Below are positions 14,077 through 22,624 of a stretch of DNA of 23,648 nt, one piece after another (position 1 is the first letter of the stretch; each line of letters starts with the position of its first letter). Where the stretch lies: assembly GCA_030432015.1 (NCBI GenBank), contig JAUIHJ010000016.1:1-23648 (forward strand). Reading direction: 5' to 3'. The notes beneath the pieces are model-generated. The model was not told the origin of the DNA. It ran no database searches and saw nothing but the letters and a program-made list of their open reading frames with translations. Both the position numbers and the translations under genes were made by a program. This DNA is from a bacterium. GTDB taxonomy: Bacteria; Planctomycetota; Planctomycetia; Pirellulales; Pirellulaceae.

Positions 14077-15813
14077 CTATTCCGGTGGCCCGCTTTGGTC
14101 AGCCAAATTCTGCAATTGATAGCCCGCGTATTCGATGCAGCGCAGTGCGTCAGCTGAGCTTGCTTCTGCTCTGCCGTCACGCACCAATTCCAGGAATGCG
14201 TCGCGTGCCCGAGCGGGTTTCTCGGTGCGGTCCTTCATTGCCTGCACGTACTTGGCTTCGACTGGCGGCAGGGTTTCCTTCCTCGCCCGCCGCGCCAAAA
14301 TCGAAAAGAGACGTTCGGACAGGATCTCCAACTGAAGGGCGTTGACCTCGTTTGCGCGGGCGTCGGTGGGAAACCTTGCCAGGAATTCGTCGATCTGTTT
14401 TCCGGCGTCGTCGATTGTTCCGGTCGCCTTGATCCTCACAATTTCTGAATAGAGTCGATCGGCCGACTTCGGCGTCAGCCCCCAGACGGTCAAGGCGATG
14501 ATGATAGCCAGACAGATCACCATCGCGACGACCTTCAGGGACTCACGCCACCTGGCGGCCTTGTCGACAGCTGCCTGCTGCTGACGCTGTTGGTCTGCCT
14601 CGATCGTTGTGAATCGATTGACCGGCAATTGCGTTTCGACCACCGTCGGCTTTGACGAGTCGCCCCCATGTTCGCGCGACGCAACTCCCGAATGTCCGCT
14701 GGCGGAGGCCTCGGATCCCGTTATATGTTGACCGGTTGCCTCATACCCGGTCGCTTGTTTGTCCGAGGCGACGTCGCCGGTGGCGACCGTGGCATCGTTC
14801 CAGGACGGGGCGGCCTTGGCACGATCCCTGTTAGCGGGCTGATCCGGGTCGTCCACCGCGGTCGGATTCAGTTCCGTATTCTGGCCGCGGTTCGATTTCG
14901 AAACTCGCGTGACTTCCTCGTCGGACGGTTGCGCAGGTGTGGATGGCCTTGAAATTCCGTTGGCCACGGGCATGGCACCGCTGTCGGGTTCGGCATTGGC
15001 CAACCCGTGCTTCATGGCTTTGAGGCGATTGGACAAGACCAATGCGGTCGCGACACGGGCTTCAGGAGCCTTGTTGAGGAGTTGGTGAATGATCTGTTCG
15101 AGTTCCGACGGAACGTGAGGATTGAAGCGGCGGACCGAGGGCGCTTCCTCGTAACGTAGTTTGTGGACGACTTGCGGCAGCGAGGCGCCGGCAAAGGGCG
15201 GCCGCCGAGCCAGCAGCGTAAACATGACCGTACCCAGGCTGTACAGATCAGACCGATAGGTTACACCACGCCCTTCGGCTTGTTCGGGTGACATAAAGTC
15301 GGCTGTGCCCACGACGCTCCCCGCAGCCGTCAGATTGGTGCCGCCGAAGAGTTTGGCGATGCCAAAGTCGGTCAACTTGATCTGGTCGTCGGATGCACGA
15401 AGCAAGTTCGCGGGTTTGAGATCGCGATGGATGACCCCGTGGTCATGCGCATGCTTGAGTGCCTGACAGATCTGAATCGCAATGTCAGTCGTCTCGAGCC
15501 AGTCGTAGCGATGTCCAGCTTGCAACTCTTCCTGGAGGCTCGTGCCTTCAACCAGTTCCATCACGTAAAACAACTGGCCATCCTGTTCGCCGTCGCCAAA
15601 GAGACGCACGATGTTTGGATGACGCAGTTGTTTGAGCGTCTCGATCTCCGACAGGAAGCGATTACGGAAGCCCGGATCTTCGGCGAACCCAGCCGCGAGA
15701 ATCTTGATGGCCGCCTTTTGCCCCGTTTCCTCGTTGACTCCCGCGTATACCGCCCCCATACCACCACGACCGATTTGTTTGTCGAGCCGGTAGGGTCCTA
15801 GTTTTTCCAGCAT
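14077..15813 (-). CDS. Transmembrane Hanks-type serine/threonine protein kinase (578 aa)
   Basis: This is a eukaryote-like Ser/Thr kinase of the inner membrane. The kinase domain (about 8-265) is complete: glycine loop GRGGMG (15-20), catalytic Lys37 (AAIKIL), HRDLKPAN with Asp131 (129-136), DFG (149-151), activation segment GTADFMSPEQ (169-178), and SDLYSLG. A Ser/Thr/Asp-rich linker (about 270-420) contains degenerate ATG/TG-type peptide repeats (about 343-372). A Gln-rich stretch precedes one membrane helix (about 427-446). The extracytoplasmic C-terminus (about 450-578) is helical and Arg/Ala/Glu-rich, possibly TPR-like, with no known sensor domain recognised. The gene follows the J-like membrane protein gene in the same direction after 337 bp, so the two may be functionally linked. 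All catalytic residues are present, so it should be active; its signal and targets are unknown. Confidence 0.94.
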   Translation of the reverse strand: MLEKLGPYRLDKQIGRGGMGAVYAGVNEETGQKAAIKILAAGFAEDPGFRNRFLSEIETLKQLRHPNIVRLFGDGEQDGQLFYVMELVEGTSLQEELQAGHRYDWLETTDIAIQICQALKHAHDHGVIHRDLKPANLLRASDDQIKLTDFGIAKLFGGTNLTAAGSVVGTADFMSPEQAEGRGVTYRSDLYSLGTVMFTLLARRPPFAGASLPQVVHKLRYEEAPSVRRFNPHVPSELEQIIHQLLNKAPEARVATALVLSNRLKAMKHGLANAEPDSGAMPVANGISRPSTPAQPSDEEVTRVSKSNRGQNTELNPTAVDDPDQPANRDRAKAAPSWNDATVATGDVASDKQATGYEATGQHITGSEASASGHSGVASREHGGDSSKPTVVETQLPVNRFTTIEADQQRQQQAAVDKAARWRESLKVVAMVICLAIIIALTVWGLTPKSADRLYSEIVRIKATGTIDDAGKQIDEFLARFPTDARANEVNALQLEILSERLFSILARRARKETLPPVEAKYVQAMKDRTEKPARARDAFLELVRDGRAEASSADALRCIEYAGYQLQNLADQSGPPE

Positions 15814-16150
15814 GGCGGGGGTTTTCTGGCTGTCCGTTTTTTTAGAAACGACGGCAGGATAAGGTTGGTACTTGGTCGGTTGCTACATTAAGAAAGCTGT
15901 TCTTGTGTCGTTCCTTGTCGCGTCTGGTGGGGAGCCGCATGTTGTCTCCCCAGCTCCCATGGTTTAACCCAGCGAGCGGTACGGACCGCTGTTGCTCATT
16001 TGGAATGTGCCATGTTGTTCCGCTTCGACGTGTTCTTCCATGGTGTGAGCCCCTGCATGCCTGCCTGGCAAGGGGCCGGAAACGACAGCTGGTCGTTGTT
16101 GGGCGTTCGTTAATCGGCAACGCGGTAAACCATAACGTGGCGCAAGCCGC
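15814..16150. other. 337-bp intergenic region with hairpins, no gene seen
   Basis: This stretch separates the J-like protein gene from the kinase gene, both on the minus strand. It contains two clean stem-loops: TGGGGAG/CTCCCCA (15928-15934 and 15946-15952, 11-base loop) and AGCGGT-ACGG-ACCGCT (15975-15990). Neither is followed by a T-run. It probably carries the 3' end of the upstream transcript and the promoter of the kinase gene, but I could not point to convincing -35/-10 boxes. A 92-codon frame on the minus strand (15842-16120) shows no family features. Confidence 0.4.
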
Positions 16151-18691
16151 CTACTCCATTTCCTGAAAATCCTTCAGCAGGTCGTAATCATCATCGATGA
16201 CATTGCTCAACTCGGCGAAGTCCGGATTTCCGGCCGCGGATTCTTCGTACCACGTACGGGCCTTGGCGAGCGAGCGGTCGTCGGAGTTCTTGCTCACCAC
16301 CACGAAGGCAGCTTGAACGGCCTTGGTTAGCGGGTCATCCGCTGAGAGTTTCGTCTGCACGAGGGCCACGGCCAGGCCGAGTGGCGGGTTGTCCAGCGGG
16401 TAAGTCTTTTTCAGCCCCGCGACTTCGACGGACAAGGTTGCTGGGTTCACACGCTGCACGGTGAGCTCGGTGCTGCTGCCGACCTTAATCACGTCGCCCG
16501 GACTCAAGCTCGAGACCGCGTCGCGCATGGCTTCGTCGAACGCTTTCACATGCTCGGCGAGCCGTTGTAGGCGCCATACTTTTTGTTGGTGGTCGGGTAA
16601 TTTTGCCAAAGACTCCGCCACTTGTAAGTGTTCTTCGACACCACTTGCGTTCCGATTCGCGATCGCCTTGCGTGCATTCTCCAAGGCGGCGGCCAGTTTT
16701 ACGACCTCGGCACGTGTGGGCTTGGCAACCGGTTCCGCTGCTGCGGGCGGCATCGGCCGCGAAGGCGTTGTCGCCCCGTTTTCGCCTTGCAGCAGTTCGT
16801 AATCGTCCTGCATCACGTTGGGGAAATCGGCCACTTCCGGCAGGCTGGCCGCGGCTTCGGTGAACCAGGCACGGGTCTTTTCCTTCGCCTTCGCGTCCGC
16901 CGATGGACTTGTCAGGACGAAGCATGCCTTCTGAGCGATGGTCGTTGGGTCGGTGGGCGAGACGGCTTGATGTGCCAGGACCACGGCCAATCCTAGCGGC
17001 AGATTGGACAACTCGTAGCGTCGATTGACGCCGCCGACTCGCAAGACGACTCGATCGGGAGACGTTTCAACAATGCCGATCGCGCTATTCTCGAGCTGAA
17101 TCGACTCGCCCGCTTGCAGTTTTTCAGTACCCGCCTTGATCGCTTCGTCAAAACCGGCTGCATAGTCGATCATCAAACGCAGTCGGTCGAACAACATGCG
17201 ATGTGAATCGAGCACCACCAACGGTTCGGCACTTGCCACGTGCGCTTTCGCGCTCGTGAAATCGTGCTGGAACAAGGCGAGGCGAGCGGCTTTCAGCTTG
17301 GTGGTCAGTTTGGCGAGGTCCGCGCGGCTGGGCTGCGCCGGCATTGTCTCCATTGGTTCCGGTTCGGGCGGCGAGGGCTCCGAAGGAGAGACGGTTGGTG
17401 GCGAGGGGGGTGTGGGCTCCGGTGCGGTTGGACCCGGTTCCGGCACTGTCGAATCAGGAGAGGTCGGTTCCATGACCTCTGGCATTTCCATTGCGGGCGG
17501 CGTCGGCTCAAACGAGTTGGTGCTCGCCGGTTGTGTGACGTCTGCTCCGGCACGGTCGAGTGCACCTTCGATCGAGGTTGGTGTTACCCCTTTCGGGACG
17601 GTGTTGGCCGTGGTCGGCGGCGCCGCAGCGGTAAAATTCGAGCCTGGACTCGCGTCGGCGACAACGTCAGTCCCCTCTGGTTGTCGGCTGGAGAGATACA
17701 GTCCTCCCAGAATCAACAGCACCAGGCCGACGGCGGCGCCGACGAGAATCGGAAGGGTCATGCCCGGTTGAGATCGCATCCGCGCCGCGGTAGCGGCAGA
17801 TCGTTTCGGCCCAAATTTAGGCGGAGGGACCGTCATACCGCCTCCGGCGATCGTGGCGGCAGGCGGTGCTGCAGAGGTCGCCGCGGGCTGTGATTCGCCA
17901 CCGTAGGCTGCAACGGCGCCAGGCCCCGGTTGTGCCGCCACGGGTTGCCCTGCCACCGCCGGGGAGACGACGGGCTGAGCCATTGCGATCGGCTGCCCCG
18001 CCGCATTCGGTTGCGAGGTGAGGCCCTGACCGAAGGCGCCCGGCACCGGCGCCGCCGGAGCGGCTGGCGGTGCAACATTGGCAAAGCCGGGGATCGGTAC
18101 ATGCTCGACCGACGAGCTGGGGATCGGCGCGGGGCCTGAAGGCTGGCCCAGGTTCGACACATCAAGGGGTGCCATCGGATCGATGATCGGCGTCGGGACT
18201 CCCAGAGGTGCGGGTTGGGGATAACCCGGGATCACGGTTTGCGCATTGGTGAATCCCGGAATCTCGCTCGCTGCGCTGGAAATAGGGGCCCCCGGTTGAT
18301 TCTCCGGCGATGGCGAAACGGAATGATCGTGAGGTTGTGGCGACTGAGCGGCCGGTGAAGTTGGGTGGGGAACGCCAACGGAATCCGAGCCGTTCTTCGA
18401 GAACTGAACGAGTCCTTCCTGTTCCAATGCACGGTCATAGGCCGCCCGTGACACGTCGTCCAGCAAGCAATTCTTGGCCGCCGTGATTTCGTCCAGGAGT
18501 CGGGCCCAGGCTTGTGAGTTGTCCCCCGGTCGGAAGCTACGAACAAGGGACAGCGTCCGGTCTGCCGCGTCGGAAATCGCACCCGGATCAGATTCAAATC
18601 GCTTGAGGCCGAGCAATTCGTAATGATCGATCGGTGCGATGGAGACATCAAGGTCCAGCCACTCGCGGTACGGGTCAAATCCATCACTCAC
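16151..18691 (-). CDS. Planctomycete membrane protein with J-domain-like N-terminus and duplicated C-terminal domain (846 aa)
   Basis: The function is unknown. Residues about 4-92 (FDPYREWLDL, then HYELLGLKRFESDP and AAYDRALE) match the short J-domain-like module common in planctomycete membrane proteins and kinases. It lacks the HPD motif of true DnaJ co-chaperones. A Pro/Ala/Gln-rich linker (about 100-300) and one membrane helix (about 312-333) follow, then a second Pro/Glu-rich linker. The C-terminus holds two similar domains (about 455-635 and 659-841). Each runs from a helical RAxxxKL start through a small beta segment and NLPLGLAV or NPPLGLAV to a WF/WY-E-AA helix and a final DDY-LL. 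The start is GTG at 18691, with GAGGA 10 bases upstream and a good sigma-70-type promoter before it. The kinase gene lies downstream. The linkers are compositionally biased, but codon use looks native. Confidence 0.85.
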   Translation of the reverse strand: MSDGFDPYREWLDLDVSIAPIDHYELLGLKRFESDPGAISDAADRTLSLVRSFRPGDNSQAWARLLDEITAAKNCLLDDVSRAAYDRALEQEGLVQFSKNGSDSVGVPHPTSPAAQSPQPHDHSVSPSPENQPGAPISSAASEIPGFTNAQTVIPGYPQPAPLGVPTPIIDPMAPLDVSNLGQPSGPAPIPSSSVEHVPIPGFANVAPPAAPAAPVPGAFGQGLTSQPNAAGQPIAMAQPVVSPAVAGQPVAAQPGPGAVAAYGGESQPAATSAAPPAATIAGGGMTVPPPKFGPKRSAATAARMRSQPGMTLPILVGAAVGLVLLILGGLYLSSRQPEGTDVVADASPGSNFTAAAPPTTANTVPKGVTPTSIEGALDRAGADVTQPASTNSFEPTPPAMEMPEVMEPTSPDSTVPEPGPTAPEPTPPSPPTVSPSEPSPPEPEPMETMPAQPSRADLAKLTTKLKAARLALFQHDFTSAKAHVASAEPLVVLDSHRMLFDRLRLMIDYAAGFDEAIKAGTEKLQAGESIQLENSAIGIVETSPDRVVLRVGGVNRRYELSNLPLGLAVVLAHQAVSPTDPTTIAQKACFVLTSPSADAKAKEKTRAWFTEAAASLPEVADFPNVMQDDYELLQGENGATTPSRPMPPAAAEPVAKPTRAEVVKLAAALENARKAIANRNASGVEEHLQVAESLAKLPDHQQKVWRLQRLAEHVKAFDEAMRDAVSSLSPGDVIKVGSSTELTVQRVNPATLSVEVAGLKKTYPLDNPPLGLAVALVQTKLSADDPLTKAVQAAFVVVSKNSDDRSLAKARTWYEESAAGNPDFAELSNVIDDDYDLLKDFQEME

Positions 18692-18769
18692 GGGTGTACA
18701 TTCCTCGTCACGTTGAGGCGGGAAGATGATGCGCGTCGATGCCGCACGTCGACTCGCTTGGAACAGTCT

Positions 18770-18798
18770 ATCTTAGGCTCAAACTATATATGCGGCAA
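18770..18798 (-). promoter_or_regulatory. Predicted sigma-70-type promoter of the J-like protein gene
   Basis: On the minus strand TTGCCG (18798-18793) and TAAGAT (18775-18770) are separated by exactly 17 bases in an AT-rich patch (CATATATAG) that contrasts with the surrounding GC-rich DNA. The boxes lie about 80 bases upstream of the GTG start at 18691. The prediction is by consensus only. Confidence 0.5.
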
Positions 18799-18816
18799 CC
18801 TTTTAGGGTCACCTTC

Positions 18817-20469
18817 CTAGGTGCGGTACATGGCTTCGACTTCTGCTGCGAAGTTGGCAGCAATGACTTCGCGCCGCAGGCTGAGTTTGGGCGTCATTTC
18901 CCCCGACTCGATCGTGAATCCCCGCTCCAACAATGTGAATTTGCGCACCTGCTCAAATGAGGAGACGGACACCAGCCGGGCCTGGATTCTCGCTTCGTAT
19001 AACGCCCGGACTTCCGGGTGGACCAGCGCTGCGGCAGGTGAAGTAATTCCCCATGGCTTCTCGCCAATGACGTCGCGAAGCTGTTCGGGGTCCGGCACGA
19101 TCAAGGCCGTCAAATAATTGCGGTCGTCACCGATGACAACAGCCTGCAAAATGAGCGGATCTTCGGTCAACAACGACTCTAACTGCACGGGCGAGACGTT
19201 TTTTCCTCCCGACGTCACGATGATCTCTTTTTTGCGGCCCCGGATAAAGAGAAACCCGTCACCATCGAGGTGTCCGTAGTCACCGGTATGAAACCAGCCG
19301 TCGCGGATGACTTCGGCGGTTGCCTCGGGCCGATGGTAGTAACCGGACATTACATGCGGTCCTCGCGTCAGGATTTCGTCGTCGTCGGCGATACGGATTT
19401 CGACATCCCGAATCGCGCGGCCCGAGGCACCACGTCGCACATGTTCCAGACTGGATACACTGATCACCGGCGACGTCTCCGTCAGGCCGTAGCCCTGCAA
19501 GATCGGGACCCCCCGTTCTAGATAGAAATCAAATACGTGATCGGGTAACGCGGCGCCACCGGAACAAAAGAACTTGAGCCGCCCCCCAAACAGACCGTTG
19601 AGCGCGCCTGGTTCGTCGGCCTTGCCCGCGTCGACTAGGGTGCGACGGACTTTATCGAAGAAATAGGGAACGCCGTTCAACGTGGTGGGGCGAAGCGCCT
19701 GGCAGTCAGCGATCACGGACTCGCGAGATCGAGCCAGCGCCAGTTGCGAGCCCAGGGCGATCCACGTGTACAAGTCGCAGGTCCGCGCGAAGACATGACT
19801 GAGCGGCAAGAATCCGACACGCAGGTCTTGTGGCGATTGCGGGACGCCTTCCAAGGTGCCCAACGTATTGCTGGTCAGGTTTCGCTGGGTGAGGATGACA
19901 CCCTTGGGTTCGCCGGTTGTGCCGGATGTGTACAGCAGCGTTGCAATCGACTCGGGGGTTACCTGGTCGCGTGCCCCCTGGATGATGGCTGCGGTCGAGG
20001 CGGAGTGGCCGGCGAGCAGCGTCGAAAATGGTTCGGCCGCAGCGATCTGGTCGTGCCCGTCGAAACAGAAGAGCCGCAAGTCCGCCGGCAGATCGTTGGC
20101 ACCGGCGACGATCTTTTCTGCCTGTTCGGGCGATGATGCGATCACCACGCGCGCACCACAGTCGTGGATCTGGGCGAGCACCTGCGCGGATGTGAGCGGT
20201 GCGTGAATCGGGACGTGAACGGCACGTGCCAATTGGATCGCCAGATCGCAAACGATCCACTCGTACCTGTTTTCTGAGAGCAGGACCACTCGCTCGCCGG
20301 GCGTCACGAATTCCGCCAATGAGGCCGCGACGCACAACACATCATCCGCCAGCTCTCGCCACGTTCGCGGCTGGAATTCGTCATCGGTGGCAACCCAAAT
20401 CGCGGTGGTGTCGCCGCTGGATGCGACGCGATCAAGGAAGAGATGCACCAGCGTGGTGTCCGTGGACAT
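18817..20469 (-). CDS. Long-chain fatty acid-CoA ligase (AMP-forming), 550 aa
   Basis: This enzyme activates fatty acids to acyl-CoA via an acyl-adenylate and so feeds the beta-oxidation enzymes encoded elsewhere in the window. It has the ANL-superfamily motifs in order: P-loop-like LLYTSGTTGEPKG (178-190), LPLSHVFARTCDLY (221-234), YGLTETSPV (327-335), the adenine/ribose motif WFHTGDYGHLDGDGF (392-406) and the hinge GRKKEIIVTSGGKNVSP (411-427). The C-terminal catalytic Lys528 lies in MTPKLSLRR. The length, GKNVSP and the GEMTPKLSLRR ending are typical of the FAA1/FadD15-like long-chain group rather than acetyl-CoA synthetases. The ATG at 20469 has only a weak ribosome binding site (GGGAAAAACTACAT). 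The gene is divergent from the KaiC-like ATPase gene. The exact chain-length preference is not readable. Confidence 0.93.
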   Translation of the reverse strand: MSTDTTLVHLFLDRVASSGDTTAIWVATDDEFQPRTWRELADDVLCVAASLAEFVTPGERVVLLSENRYEWIVCDLAIQLARAVHVPIHAPLTSAQVLAQIHDCGARVVIASSPEQAEKIVAGANDLPADLRLFCFDGHDQIAAAEPFSTLLAGHSASTAAIIQGARDQVTPESIATLLYTSGTTGEPKGVILTQRNLTSNTLGTLEGVPQSPQDLRVGFLPLSHVFARTCDLYTWIALGSQLALARSRESVIADCQALRPTTLNGVPYFFDKVRRTLVDAGKADEPGALNGLFGGRLKFFCSGGAALPDHVFDFYLERGVPILQGYGLTETSPVISVSSLEHVRRGASGRAIRDVEIRIADDDEILTRGPHVMSGYYHRPEATAEVIRDGWFHTGDYGHLDGDGFLFIRGRKKEIIVTSGGKNVSPVQLESLLTEDPLILQAVVIGDDRNYLTALIVPDPEQLRDVIGEKPWGITSPAAALVHPEVRALYEARIQARLVSVSSFEQVRKFTLLERGFTIESGEMTPKLSLRREVIAANFAAEVEAMYRT

Positions 20470-20521
20470 ATGTAGTTTTTCCCGGAAAAATTACTTGACT
20501 CCATCGATTCCGTGGCCATGC

Positions 20522-20530
20522 ATCATATCA
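20522..20530 (-). promoter_or_regulatory. Possible extended -10 promoter of the acyl-CoA ligase gene
   Basis: On the minus strand TGATATGAT (20530-20522) fits an extended -10 element (TGnTATNAT). There is no good -35 box at the usual distance. It lies 53 bases before the ATG at 20469. This is weak support, by consensus only. Confidence 0.25.
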
Positions 20531-20658
20531 CGCTAGGACATTCCACGGTGATTCGGCATACTATCGCGCGGAACACACGATTGGAAAGCCAAGCGGCCAA
20601 GTCGCAGCGAACATCAAACGCGGGGAACGTGGTGGCATGGCGGGGATAAGGGACATCG

Positions 20659-21555
20659 ATGGTTAGTCAGGATCGTCATTCGACAGGAATCGATCAACTC
20701 GACGAAATGCTGGGCGGCGGACTGTTGCCCGGCACCTTGGCGGTGGTTGTGGGGGCCACAGGGATCGGAAAGACACAGCTTGGCATTCAATTCGCCAATG
20801 CCGGCCTGGAGCAAGAGGGGCGACGGGGAGCCGTCTTTGACATGAGCGCGCGAGGTGATTCACAAAGCCATTCGGAATACGCTTCGCGGCTATTTGACTG
20901 GACGATGTCTAAAGTCTCGGGCGATCAGATGGTCGCGTTGGATGCGTTTTTTGATTGCGGGAGAAATCACGGCGACTATATGCACGTCTTCGATTACAGC
21001 GGGCGGCGGGTCACCAAACGCGACCTGGACTTTGACCAGTGGCAAAGCTGGCAGGCGGAGTTGAATGCGAAGCTGCGCAGCGCGATCGCCTTCCTGTATG
21101 GCAACTGTGTTCAGGGTACACGGCGATTTGTGGTCGACGGCATCGAACCCACGGACACGCCGCACGAGTCGATTCAATTCAATTTATTTGAATATGTTTA
21201 TCACCAGGTCATGCGAAAGGACCCGCCATGGGTGGCCCGCGATCTGTTCCGCGAAGCCTATCGCCGCAACGCCGCCGCCGTGGCAGAAAATACCTACGAT
21301 GCTGCCTCCAATAGCTGCCTGCTGCTGTACACCTCGCACGATGCCCTATTGGACGACATGCTTGCCCGGCCACTGGATGAAGGTGACGCTTTGGCCAACG
21401 CGAACACGTTGATCTATCTCGGCAAGATTCGGGAAGGCAACCGGATCGCCCGTGGCCTGTACATCGCCAAGCATCGCGGCAGCGCTTGCGACGACCGAAT
21501 CGTCCAGTACCACATTGACGATGCTGGCCTCCAGCTTGATTCCGGCCCCCCGTGA
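20659..21555 (+). CDS. KaiC-like RecA-superfamily ATPase (298 aa)
   Basis: This is a single-domain P-loop ATPase of the KaiC/RAD55/RadA type; its role is unknown. The N-terminus STGIDQLDEMLGGGLLPGTLAVV (8-30, quoted in part) is the standard KaiC opening. Walker A is GATGIGKT (32-39) and the Walker B strand RRFVVDGIEP (155-164) ends in Asp160. A C-terminal strand GLYIAKHRGSACDDRIVQYHI (266-285) resembles the K-x-R element that closes the RecA core. There is an insert around 88-130, and only one RecA domain, unlike the double-domain clock protein KaiC. No kinase, KaiB or circadian partner is nearby. AAGGGA lies 5 bases before the ATG. The gene stands 107 bp ahead of lpxA in the same direction, so they may be co-transcribed, but a functional link is not evident. 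Confidence 0.88.
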   Translation: MVSQDRHSTGIDQLDEMLGGGLLPGTLAVVVGATGIGKTQLGIQFANAGLEQEGRRGAVFDMSARGDSQSHSEYASRLFDWTMSKVSGDQMVALDAFFDCGRNHGDYMHVFDYSGRRVTKRDLDFDQWQSWQAELNAKLRSAIAFLYGNCVQGTRRFVVDGIEPTDTPHESIQFNLFEYVYHQVMRKDPPWVARDLFREAYRRNAAAVAENTYDAASNSCLLLYTSHDALLDDMLARPLDEGDALANANTLIYLGKIREGNRIARGLYIAKHRGSACDDRIVQYHIDDAGLQLDSGPP

Positions 21556-21662
21556 CGGGCCGACAGAACCCAGATTCTCGTGACCAACCGATAAAATCGT
21601 TTCAATCCGATGATGGACGCGTGCCGATGACATTCAAGGAAACGTGCACCAGAGGACCTACA

Positions 21663-22565
21663 GTGACAAATATTCATCCGACAGCAGTTGTCTCAAGCGA
21701 CGCTCAACTGGGCGTTAATGTATCAATTGGCCCATTTTCGCTGATTGAAGCCGGGGCGACGCTCCACGACGATTGCCAAATCGCGTCCCATGTGGTCATC
21801 AAATCCGGCACGTCGCTGGGCGTGAATTGCCAGGTCTCCGAAGGTGCCGTGATTGGCGGTCGACCACAACACATGCAAGCCGGGAATGAAGTCGGCCGCG
21901 TGGAAATCGGCGACCATAACGTGATTCGCGAATATGTGACGATTCATCGCGCACTCAAACCCGCCGACGTTACCCATGTCGGCCATCGCAATCTGTTTAT
22001 GGCCAATTCCCACGTTGGCCATGACTGTGATCTGGGTGATGACATCATTGTGGCAAACAACGTCATGATTGCTGGCCACGTGGTTGTCGATGACCGCGTC
22101 TATCTCGGTGGCGCGGCCGGAATTCATCAGTTCTGTCGAATCGGCCAATATGCCATGGTCGGAGGGCAATCGCACGTTTCCCAAGATGTGCCACCGTTTG
22201 TGATGCTGGACGGAGTCACGACCAAAATCGTGGGTCTCAATCGTGTTGGTCTGCGTCGCAGCGGATTTTCTGCGACCGACCTCGCCGATTTGAAGGCGGC
22301 CTATCGGATCCTCTATCGCGAAGGACTGACCTGGCAAGAAGTCCTGGCTCGGCTTGCGCAAGATTTCCCCGCCGGCCCGGCTGCCGAGTTCCACGAGTTC
22401 CTGGTCCATAGCAAGCGGGGCGTGGTGCAAGAGCGCCGCACGCCACGCGCGGCCACCGTTCGCTTCCCGGTAGCGGATCAGCAAGATACGGCGGCCCAGG
22501 CGACGACGGCACGGGACGCTGCCACGCAGGAGTCTGCCTGGCAAGAAACGCGAAAGGCTGGCTGA
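21663..22565 (+). CDS. lpxA: UDP-N-acetylglucosamine acyltransferase (lipid A first step), 300 aa
   Basis: This cytoplasmic trimeric enzyme transfers a 3-hydroxyacyl chain from acyl carrier protein to UDP-GlcNAc, the first step of lipid A synthesis. The left-handed beta-helix of hexapeptide repeats starts at IHPTAVV (4-10) and continues through GPFSLIEAGATL and ASHVVIKSGTSLG. The catalytic His120 lies in SHVGHDC, followed by GGAAGIHQFCRIGQYAMVGG. The C-terminal helical domain holds GLNRVGLRRSGF. The GTG at 21663 was chosen because AGAGGA stands 6 bases upstream and the family begins at this point. An upstream frame extension to 21552 looks non-coding. About 40 extra residues at the end (about 262-300, Ala/Thr/Gln-rich) exceed the usual length of about 260. 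The adjacent ATPase gene precedes it; a hairpin at the stop codon probably ends the transcript. Confidence 0.94.
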   Translation: MTNIHPTAVVSSDAQLGVNVSIGPFSLIEAGATLHDDCQIASHVVIKSGTSLGVNCQVSEGAVIGGRPQHMQAGNEVGRVEIGDHNVIREYVTIHRALKPADVTHVGHRNLFMANSHVGHDCDLGDDIIVANNVMIAGHVVVDDRVYLGGAAGIHQFCRIGQYAMVGGQSHVSQDVPPFVMLDGVTTKIVGLNRVGLRRSGFSATDLADLKAAYRILYREGLTWQEVLARLAQDFPAGPAAEFHEFLVHSKRGVVQERRTPRAATVRFPVADQQDTAAQATTARDAATQESAWQETRKAG

Positions 22566-22582
22566 AAAGCTCCAGCCAGCCT
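22555..22582. terminator. Strong hairpin at the end of lpxA
   Basis: AGGCTGGCTG (22555-22564) and CAGCCAGCCT (22573-22582) form a perfect 10-bp stem with an 8-base loop that includes the lpxA stop codon. It lies in the 59-bp gap between convergent lpxA and ppdK and may serve both genes. No T-run follows on either strand. Confidence 0.6.
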
Positions 22583-22624
22583 GTCCGCGGTTGTCAGGTG
22601 ACACGGTTGTCGGGTTGCGATCCG

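Noticed and set aside
15842..16120. 92-codon frame on the minus strand between the J-like and kinase genes
   Set aside because: It has no family resemblance, a composition rich in Arg, Thr and Pro, and overlaps stable hairpins; probably non-coding.
21552..21662. N-terminal extension of LpxA to an ATG at 21552
   Set aside because: The extension is unlike any LpxA start and overlaps the ATPase stop. AGAGGA before GTG 21663 and the family start at TNIHPTAVV fit better.
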